A DNA stretch of 28,172 nt from Zancudomyces culisetae (taxonomy: Eukaryota; Kickxellomycota; Harpellomycetes; Harpellales; Legeriomycetaceae), in NCBI GenBank assembly GCA_001969505.1, contig LSSK01000659.1, forward strand, positions 1 through 28,172. The letters are read 5' to 3'. Below are positions 20,959 to 28,172 of the stretch, piece by piece. Each line of letters starts with the position of its first letter. Position 1 is the first letter of the stretch. The notes under the pieces were generated by a model, which saw only the letters and a program-made list of their open reading frames with translations, did no database searches and had not been told where the DNA came from. A program made the position numbers and the translations under genes.

Positions 20959-22069
20959 TTAAAGAATCAGCTTCATGTAGTACGCATCTTCTCCATCGGC
21001 ATAATACTTAGCTTCGGTGTGATCAACACTATTTAATACAAGCAAGTACAAATTAATAAGGGTAGGCGACGTTAGCAGCAATTAAAATATATAGATGGCA
21101 TCACTCAAGAGGATGAGTGGGTATGGCCGCTGAATTTACCTGAATTTAAGACTATCTCGGTATAGCTTTATTGCGGCAAAATTAGAGACTCTTACATGCA
21201 GAGAAACATAACTGGCACCATAGACTTCTTTCATGCTCAATTCTAGGTTGATGTATGGCAATAAACTATACATTTATCTCTTGTTTGATAGTGTTTGAAA
21301 TGCCACTACTTTACTCTTTTCCGCTTTTTTTGGGGAGGGAAAAGGGCGAGGGAGGGGATCTCACATATATGAACGATTAGCTATGCTTACGGGATTGCTT
21401 CATCAGTTTTTGTCCGATCCCTAGTCTTCTGTATGTTCTCATAACCGAAATCGATGTAATATGACCATGTGTTGGCTCATCTTTTTTCTTTTCGTCATCC
21501 TCTCTATAAGCATGTTAATTTTCATTTTTACTTCATTTAACTTTATCTTTATATACATGAAATTGAATCATATAAGGACAATTTTTTCCTCTTCAAGATT
21601 TATAAAGTAACAAAGTGCGGTTGTTGTTTTACATTTTGGCCAGAACATATCCTACAATGACTCCTTGATCATTTTCTGCGACATATGAGAGCTGGGGCCA
21701 GGTTAGACCGTGGTACAGATCTAAAGATTTAATAAAAATCATTGATATGCTATTTTTCTTGTATATTTCGCCGCTCGCGTTGGGTAATCTAATTACACGC
21801 ATTACTCTTAATAATTATTTCACTCGACTTACAATACTTGAGTTGGTAATTTTCGGGTAAATTATGCAAATTGCAGTTTTGTATTTGTGTGAAGTCTTCA
21901 ATCTATCAAAGCTAAATCTTGTTGGAATGCTCTCTTATTTTATTTTTTTGAAAAAAAGGATATACAGTATGATGTATTGAGCAACAGAAAACGTGCTAGT
22001 AGGAAGTGTAGTGAAATATCAAATCTGAAATTAGATCAAACTTACCCTCGCAGGCCTTATGTTTACCAT
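20959..22069 (-). CDS. NAA10: N-alpha-acetyltransferase 10, catalytic subunit of NatA (Naa10/Ard1), 6 exons
   Basis: Exons 22046-22069, 21833-21902, 21633-21720, 21391-21503, 21140-21242 and 20959-21028 join in phase to 155 aa. The start [78 protein letters not shown] and [13 protein letters not shown] follow human NAA10 almost block by block. RRLGIG is the acetyl-CoA-binding motif A (R/Q-x-x-G-x-G/A) of the GNAT fold. With Naa15, Naa10 acetylates N-termini exposed after Met removal (Ala, Ser, Thr, Gly) on ribosomes. The protein stops right after the GNAT core (MKLIL), whereas human (235 aa) and yeast Ard1 (238 aa) carry a long disordered tail. Introns are 111-148 bases with GTAAGN or GTAAAN donors. 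It shares a 426-base divergent promoter with TRAP1. Confidence 0.94.
21332..21357 (+). other. G-quadruplex motif in Naa10 intron 4
   Basis: Five G-runs of 3-4 (GGGG-A-GGG-AAAA-GGG-CGA-GGG-A-GGGG) with loops of 1-4 bases satisfy the standard quadruplex rule with one run to spare. It is on the plus strand, the template strand for Naa10, inside the intron 21243-21390. Confidence 0.7.
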
Positions 22070-22495
22070 TTTTCCGCTTTTTTTTATCGCTTTTTTTCTT
22101 ATAGTACACGCCAGATGAGTCGAATTCGAATAGCGCAATTTAAAAAGGGTTTTGGTTAATACTGTATAAGTGCCAGATTAAAAAAAATAATTTCAACCCC
22201 CATCCTTGATTGTCGAGATTTTCTATTAGCTATGAAGGAAAAAAAGAAACAAATAGGAAGCTACCAATCCAAAACTGAAATCAGAAACCCTCCTCCGCAT
22301 AATGGACTACAAACCCTGATCTTAAGCTCGAGTTTGTTGCCTTTTTCAAACTCCAAAAAAAAATTTTTTTTCATCAGTGTGACAAGAGTGGCAAATGTGA
22401 TACCAAATCTGGATTAAATCTTGAAAATACACCAGAAAGTAAATAAAACAAGAAAAAACAGAGAAAAAGAAAGAGAAAGAGAAAAAGAAAGGAAA
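22070..22495. other. Divergent promoter region Naa10 - TRAP1
   Basis: 426 bases with no gene. The end next to TRAP1 (22441-22495) is almost pure purine, rich in GAAA and GAGAAA words, and directly precedes the TRAP1 ATG. An A9T8 run lies at about 22357-22373. I see no clear heat-shock element (nGAAn inverted triplets in tandem). Confidence 0.6.
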
Positions 22496-24733
22496 ATGCA
22501 GATGATCAAGCTTCTAGCTACAAGGAATCTGGCAAGAAATCTTTTACAACAGCCCAGTAGAAGTAGTTCTTTGCAAAGTACTAGAAAAATAAACACGGGT
22601 GTAAACAAGAAATTCAATGGACCAGCGACAGTAGCAATAAAGAGAGATGCCCTCGCAAGATCCAGTGGCAAAAATATGAGAGAATACAGTACAGGTGAAT
22701 CTGGTAGTAGTTCCCAACAGAACGTTCATGAATTCAAGGCAGAAACAAAAAAGCTGTTGAATATTGTAGCACATTCGCTGTATTCGCAAAGAGAGGTGTT
22801 TGTACGAGAACTGATATCGAACGCTTCTGATGCACTAGAGAAACTCCGATATCTACAGGCAACAAACAGCGATGCAGTGGTTTCAGGTGAGCACGACACA
22901 GAGAAACTCAAAATAGAAATAAATGTAGACAAGGAAAACAAAAAAATAACAATTCACGACTATGGAATCGGAATGACAAAAAACGAGCTTGTGGAAAATT
23001 TAGGAACTATAGCAAAGTCAGGATCTAAAGCCTATATCGAAGAACAACTAAAGCAGCGAGCTGATGGAGGTGGGGACAGTAAAGACGAAACCGTATCAAA
23101 CATAGTAGGTCAGTTTGGTGTGGGGTTCTATTCAGGATTTATGGTTGGTGATAGCATGGAGGTGATTAGCAAATCATCCAAAGCTAATAACGCTACGCAT
23201 GAGGATAACAAGGCATATTTATGGAAATCCGAAGGTTTGGGGACATATACGTTGGAGGAGGTAGATTCAGACATAATAGGAACTAAAATTACAATTAATA
23301 TCAAGGACGATGCAAAAGAATTTTTGGATGAGTATAGGATTAAAGAAATCGTGAAGAAATATAGCAATTTTGTAGGTTTTCCTATAACAGTTAATGGGGA
23401 GCAGGTAAACACCATAGAGGCTATTTGGCTAAAGGACAAGCGCAATATATCGGACAAGGAGTTTGATGATTTCTATAAATTCATTACTAGAGATTATGAT
23501 ACCTACAAGTACAACCTGGTTTATAAGACAGATTCCCCACTCTCTATTAAAGCTATTCTGTATATTCCAAAGACAAATAGCGAAATGTTATACCTGGAAA
23601 AGACAAAGACAGCAGGATTGAGTTTATACTCTAGAAAGGTTTTGATAATGTCTAATTGTGATAAAGTCCTACCCGAGTGGCTGAGATTCGTTAAGGGAGT
23701 TGTGGATAGTGAGGATTTACCCCTTAATCTTTCACGCGAGCTGCTTCAACAGGGAAGAATAATAACCAGACTCAGGGATGTCTTGACGTCACGGGTTATC
23801 AAGTGGTTGAAGGATGAAGCAAGATTCGAGCCGGAGAAATATGTAGAATTCTACCGAGCATTTGGAAACTACATCAAAGAAGGTGTGTTTTATTCTACAG
23901 ATGGAGCAATAAAGGATGACTTGATCTCCTTGTTGAGGTTTGAGACACTTGGCGCTCCAGAAAACGACAAGCAGCCGAACACTCCCCTAACAAGTGTTGA
24001 TGAATATATCAGCCGTAATAAGGGTGACAACATATACTATTTATGTTCACCTAACCGAAAATATGCCGAGGAAAACCCATACTACGAACCATTTAAAAGT
24101 TTAGGAGTCGAAGTTCTCTTGTTGACAAAATCAGTTGATGACCACATGATGAATTCGATCGCCAATGGATACAAAAAGCAATACAAATTCATTTCTATTG
24201 ACTCTTCGCAAGCAAAAGCAGAGCTTGAAAAATTGTCAAACATCAAAAAATCTGAGGTTAAAAAAGACGATGATGCTTCTAATGATGTAGAGAAGAAAGA
24301 AAGCCCACTTACAGAAAGTGATAGCTTGAGTGAACTTCAACGCGAAGAGTTGGTTTCCTTCTTGCTTCCTGTGTTTGGCCCTACAAGAATCAAAAAAATT
24401 GGATTTTCATCCTACCTAACAAAGCACCCAGCCGTTTTAACAGACTTCATGTCTCCCTCGCTTAGAAAAATGATGCTAATGATGGCAGAAAGCACCAATG
24501 ACCAGGCTAGCGGCTCAACCAATGCACTCCCTATGGAACCCTGTAATATTGAATTGAGCCCCTCGCATCCCGTCATTCTTAAGCTGTATAAACTTAAGGA
24601 TTCTGATCCCCAACTTGCATCACTTATTGCAGAACAGGTCTGTGACAATGCATTCATTTCCGCCGGTCTCATGGACGATCCTAGGTCTATGTTGACCAGG
24701 TTGAATGATATTTTGATGAGATTGTCAAAGTGA
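22496..24733 (+). CDS. TRAP1: Mitochondrial HSP90 chaperone, TRAP1 type
   Basis: Intronless, 745 aa (human TRAP1 704). The start is ATG 22496; the frame is open 25 codons further but has no ATG there, and a second ATG follows two codons later. Residues 1 to about 67 are a basic, Ser/Arg-rich mitochondrial presequence. The GHKL ATP-binding domain has ELISNASDAL (E105, N109), DYGIGM (155-160) and GQFGVGFYSGFM (205-216). The middle domain has LPLNLSRELLQQ, with the gamma-phosphate-sensing Arg at 414. A C-terminal dimerisation domain ends without MEEVD, as expected for an organelle HSP90. There is no charged linker between N and middle domains, a TRAP1 trait. An acidic/basic insertion at about 582-611 (KKSEVKKDDDASNDVEKKES) separates the middle and C-terminal domains. 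It acts as a matrix chaperone for folding and stress protection. Widely studied Dikarya yeasts lack this paralogue. Confidence 0.95.
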   Translation: MQMIKLLATRNLARNLLQQPSRSSSLQSTRKINTGVNKKFNGPATVAIKRDALARSSGKNMREYSTGESGSSSQQNVHEFKAETKKLLNIVAHSLYSQREVFVRELISNASDALEKLRYLQATNSDAVVSGEHDTEKLKIEINVDKENKKITIHDYGIGMTKNELVENLGTIAKSGSKAYIEEQLKQRADGGGDSKDETVSNIVGQFGVGFYSGFMVGDSMEVISKSSKANNATHEDNKAYLWKSEGLGTYTLEEVDSDIIGTKITINIKDDAKEFLDEYRIKEIVKKYSNFVGFPITVNGEQVNTIEAIWLKDKRNISDKEFDDFYKFITRDYDTYKYNLVYKTDSPLSIKAILYIPKTNSEMLYLEKTKTAGLSLYSRKVLIMSNCDKVLPEWLRFVKGVVDSEDLPLNLSRELLQQGRIITRLRDVLTSRVIKWLKDEARFEPEKYVEFYRAFGNYIKEGVFYSTDGAIKDDLISLLRFETLGAPENDKQPNTPLTSVDEYISRNKGDNIYYLCSPNRKYAEENPYYEPFKSLGVEVLLLTKSVDDHMMNSIANGYKKQYKFISIDSSQAKAELEKLSNIKKSEVKKDDDASNDVEKKESPLTESDSLSELQREELVSFLLPVFGPTRIKKIGFSSYLTKHPAVLTDFMSPSLRKMMLMMAESTNDQASGSTNALPMEPCNIELSPSHPVILKLYKLKDSDPQLASLIAEQVCDNAFISAGLMDDPRSMLTRLNDILMRLSK

Positions 24734-24761
24734 GATTCTTTTTTCCATTTTTCTTTTTATA

Positions 24762-24767
24762 AATAAA
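24762..24767 (+). terminator. AATAAA poly(A) signal of TRAP1
   Basis: Canonical AATAAA 29 bases after the TRAP1 stop, followed by further AT-rich sequence. Confidence 0.55.
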
Positions 24768-25234
24768 ATAATTTATAAAAATTGCTTAGTCTTATAATGT
24801 CCAACTGTATATAATTAAGTTGGAGCCACGTATAAAAGCAATATTCGTCGAAAATTACATCCATAGTTTATCTACACCAGCTTACCTTACTCGTTTTTTA
24901 AATGTTGGCAGGTTCGAACGACAGAAGGTGAGCAGAAGTTTTGGAAATATTGCAAGCTTTGCTCTGGATAATAATTTGGTAAGCGAGATAACACAAACGC
25001 TTTTGCAGAGAACCCTGAAGTCTAGTACACACATAGCTGTGTGACTTCATTACATAAAGCATCAGAAAGCAACGTATATTTGTAACATAGCTTTTAAGCA
25101 CGCAATTTAATTGCAATTATTCCACATTGGCCCTGATTTTGCTAAAAAGTACGGAGAAAGTAAATACAGTCAGCAGTTAACCTATTGGTTATAAAAATAG
25201 TACAAGCATTCCGATGAATATTTATTTGTCAAGA

Positions 25235-25259
25235 GGGATTTGGGCGGGGGGGGGAGGGG
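25235..25259 (+). other. G-quadruplex motif
   Basis: GGG-ATTT-GGG-C-G9-A-GGGG satisfies the G3+N1-7 rule. It is non-coding, about 500 bases after TRAP1. Confidence 0.65.
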
Positions 25260-25351
25260 TGAGAACTGAGTTTAATGTTTAGGTAGCCTTTGTGATAAGT
25301 GCTTTTCTCAAATTTAATACATTTCTCAGATGCACAAAGTCTAAACGCCTA

Positions 25352-25367
25352 AACATATTAATATGTT
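25352..25367. repeat. 16-base perfect palindrome
   Basis: AACATATTAATATGTT is self-complementary across all 16 bases. It may be a protein-binding site or chance in AT-rich DNA. Confidence 0.6.
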
Positions 25368-26164
25368 GTGAATTAACCGATCCACAAACTTTTATAATGA
25401 ACTGATAGGATTGCTTATTCTTAGGCCTCTTGGTTTTTGTAACATGTCCTAACAACGAGTTATTGGGACAAAGCGTGTAAATCTATATCATTTTATGAGT
25501 TGGTTATGCGCAAACTTGATTTTAGCCAATAATATGGCGAGTTAATGTTTATAATACTTTTAGGCTATTGAGAAAACGATAAAATAATAAAAATAAAAAT
25601 AAAAAAATGGACTGAGTTGAGTAGAGCGAATAGTATTCGATCACAATCGGCTTGTTGACGTGTCTGGGCATGTAGGCTCTTAATTTAATACCTTGATTTT
25701 GTGCTACTGTGATAATCGATGATGTTTACTAACCAACCTTTAGCTAAGCGACGTAACAAGAAATAACCTTTCATTTTGAATGCAACGCATCTCAAGACTA
25801 GTGTTTTTGGCTAAGCATCTATAATCAAAATCATATGAATGGACATGAAGTCGGGGTGGGACAACTAGTGGAAAAGGTTTATTTCACAGTCGCTTTTTTT
25901 GCAATACGCTTTTCGAATGAATCTTCCCATATAGGCTTTAGCAAGTAATCTTCAAGCCTTACAGTTGGGACACTCAGGCATGTGATAGTTCATTTAGGAT
26001 TGTAATATTTCTATTTACAATTTTAGTATGTTCAGATCGACCAAAAATGGCAAATAAAAAGTATTTAAGCTGATGATGTGTAAAAGTGGAGTATTGATAT
26101 ACCAAATTGCGAAATTTGTGTAATAATGGAAAATATTGAACATATTTGATACAGAGACTAGAAC

Positions 26165-26183
26165 CACCAGTTAACCACTGGTG
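26165..26183. repeat. Perfect hairpin, 7-bp arms
   Basis: CACCAGT (26165-26171) and ACTGGTG (26177-26183) with loop TAACC. It is non-coding. Confidence 0.55.
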
Positions 26184-27473
26184 ATGCGAATAAATGATAC
26201 TAGTTTAGATTAACCCTTTTACTCTTACAAATAAATAGCCAGCTTTTGTCGGGTGTGTATAGTATTCCGATAGAATATTTGGTTTGTAGATACGAGACTT
26301 GCTAATATGAGTAATGGAGGGACGTGCAAGGAGAAGATATGTGGGTAAAAAGTAGTACTCTTCTCAGCTTTACTTAGTTTCCTCTTTATTAAGCATAAGC
26401 TAGGGAGAAGGGCGATTTCGTTTTATTACTTTTAAAAAAAAACGGAAATGCCGCAAAACCATCAAAGATTCAGTACGATTTCAATTTGGCATTTACTGCT
26501 TATAGTCATAATATAATATCTTTTCCGATTCAACTATTAACATTGTATTAATTGTTCATTGTGCATTGTTATACCTTATCATTATCTTTTTTATATATTG
26601 AATAGGATTAATAAAAAAATAATTTTTTTTCGTTCATTGAGGGCGTTTTTTTTTTCACATCTATAAATGACGCAAACCACCCAAACCACCCAAAAATAGT
26701 CTCAGATGTTTTTAGCTCATGCAACACTTGAGCCCAGTAACTGATGTTTCACCATCTCAAACATAACATCGGAAACTTACTTAAGCTAAATTGGAATAGG
26801 CAGTTTCCGAGTCGCAAGTCGACTTCATTCATCGCTTCGATTTATAAAGATTTGGACTAAAGAGAAAAAGTATAAGCAAAAACGTTGTGTCTAAATTAGC
26901 GGGAGAAAATCGGACAAAGGATTTGTTTATACATTCAAAAGCGAGAGAAATAAATGGAGTTGGTTTATTATATTGAAAGGAATATAGCCCAACAAAAGGG
27001 GACGTAGTCAAGGCGGATAATGCCGCATAGCTGAAAAATATAATTGAAATTTTGGACCACAATCAAATAATTTTTCCATTTCCCTATTCATTTTTGGCAC
27101 GATCAAGTATATGGGAATCGTGTGTATAATCTTCAAGACATACTGAAGATAAAAGCCCCCAGTCAAAAAAATTCGCCTTAAATTAACTCCTTGAATGGTA
27201 AAAAGCAAACAAAAACATACCATCTAATATTGCACCCCTTGCCAGGGTATCTTTTTGCACTCACCACTCACCACCCATCCCCTCACCACCATCACCCCAC
27301 CCTTATCCTCCCTTTATTACCAAATAGAGAAAAAAGACCTCGATAATTGAAGTATAAAAAAAACCAGGGAATAACAAAATCTACTGGTCGTACCAATTAC
27401 GAACAGTAAACATTTGGTGATATCATTTGCTAAAACGCACTACTCAATTTCTTTGTTCAACAGCCAGCTTTGA

Positions 27474-27590
27474 AATCATTTGCTGTTTGAATTTGTCTGT
27501 ATGAACCGCCTACTTTCTGCGACCGAAAAGGAATACTCAACGACTGCATGGCAATTAAAATTTTATTGCAACATCAATCATGGTTTATGA
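27474..27590 (+). pseudogene. Possible Ty3/Gypsy RNase H fragment (retroelement remnant)
   Basis: One frame open from 27474 to a TGA at 27588-27590 contains NRLLSATEKEYSTT followed by AWQLKFY. This resembles the RNase H segment of Ty3/Gypsy polyproteins, usually of the form R-x-L-S-x-x-E-K-x-Y-S-T-T, with the following Glu-rich stretch missing. No reverse transcriptase, integrase, LTR or primer-binding site is visible nearby, so at best it is a small decayed piece. The match is short and could be chance. Confidence 0.3.
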
Positions 27591-28172
27591 GTAATTAAAT
27601 CTGAATTTGTAATTCTCGATTTGGACTTGTAATTAAGGGTATTAAACAGATGGGACAAACAAAAACAGAAAAAAGCTTAGTGGGATTGGAAAGTTCTAAT
27701 GTGAAAAAAAAAGAATATTTACCTTAGCCATTGTTTAGTTAATGTGTGACCAAATTTTAAGCATCATCGTGACTATATTTATTAAATACAGAGCAACACG
27801 TTCCTCCTCCACTTAAAAACTTTTATACTGTAATATACTTATGCCCTCGGATAAAAAGATAGTGTTTACACCACCCACGAGTTTATTAAAAAGAGCGAAC
27901 TGGCCACATTTACAATTTTAGAAAAGAGCTGGAATCCATTTTACGATTAAATCAAAAAACGCGGATAAATAACATTACCATTAGGGGGCACATAAATCAA
28001 TAGATTAGATAGATTTTGCCTCAGTATATAATTGTGTTAGTTTTGGGAGGTTAACGCTAACGAGAAATAGGCAACACAAAAAAATATTCTTGAAGAATCA
28101 TCAAATTTTAACACACGCACCCGTTTACCCGAACTACAAATACCGGTAAGTTAATAAAGAAAGTAAAAAAAA

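Larger units (their letters stand above)
24734..28172. other. Gene-poor 3.4 kb right end
   Basis: No complete gene can be supported. It contains the TRAP1 poly(A) region, an open frame without ATG (24790-25044), a G-quadruplex motif (25235-25259), a 16-base palindrome (25352-25367), a short hairpin (26165-26183), short exon-like frames on the minus strand (25879-25989), a C-rich tract (27274-27302), and a possible retroelement remnant (27474-27590). Small ATG frames such as 27841-27921 (26 codons) occur but carry no recognisable motif. Confidence 0.5.

Noticed and set aside
24905-24930. GGTTCGAAC, resembling a tRNA B-box
   Set aside because: The T-arm cannot pair (the base after the loop is G rather than C), and no A-box or acceptor stem lies at the right distance upstream.
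26829-27223. Two overlapping minus-strand frames of 70-80 codons, one after a TTTTTCAG acceptor-like word
   Set aside because: They overlap in different frames, are hydrophobic by composition, lack motifs, and neither has a matching donor or neighbour exon.
27841-27921. 26-codon ATG frame (MPSDKKIVFTPPTSLLKRAN...)
   Set aside because: Composition looks protein-like, but it is too short, without context or a recognisable motif, to call a gene.

Overview
The window is nuclear DNA of a fungus. It is AT-rich and carries eukaryotic housekeeping genes broken by short spliceosomal introns. I could reconstruct 24 introns, about 80 to 205 bases long, mostly with GTAAGN donors and TAG or CAG acceptors. 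A mitochondrial HSP90 (TRAP1 type), a candidate fungal Mmc1-like protein, a KNH/Kre9-type GPI protein and an Ear1/Ssh4-type SPRY protein point to the fungi. My guess is an early-diverging lineage (Zoopagomycota or Mucoromycota grade); this is inference, not shown by the sequence. There is no CRISPR array, bacterial operon, rRNA or convincing tRNA.

Left part (1-8.1 kb): fatty acid elongase (-), PICOT-type glutaredoxin Grx3/4 (-, 3 exons), AFG1-type mitochondrial AAA ATPase (+, 3 exons) and eIF2B gamma (-, 2 exons). The AFG1 and eIF2B gamma reading frames run tail to tail and share 8 coding bases. Middle (8.5-15.9 kb): RNA polymerase III subunit RPC6/RPC34 (+, 6 exons, complete 4Fe-4S cysteine set), a secreted Ser-rich GPI-type wall protein (+, 2 exons), proteasome lid subunit Rpn12 (-, 3 exons) and a SPRY membrane protein with two PPxY motifs (-). 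Right part (18.1-24.7 kb): a 7-exon mitochondrial protein that best fits Mmc1 (+), the catalytic NatA subunit Naa10 (-, 6 small exons) and TRAP1 (+, intronless). The last 3.4 kb is gene-poor, with a G-quadruplex motif, a C-rich tract and a possible Ty3/Gypsy RNase H remnant.

The genes are unrelated housekeeping functions: lipid synthesis, iron-sulfur trafficking, mitochondrial quality control and membrane shape, translation initiation, Pol III transcription, proteolysis and N-terminal acetylation. Three of them (AFG1, Mmc1-like, TRAP1) have mitochondrial-type presequences. No new multi-gene system is evident. The main points of interest are the CKFS active site of the glutaredoxin, the overlapping AFG1/eIF2B gamma ends, the Mmc1-like gene with an open last intron, the minimal Naa10, and unusual non-coding structure: a cluster of perfect hairpins, G-quadruplex motifs and a hexamer microsatellite.
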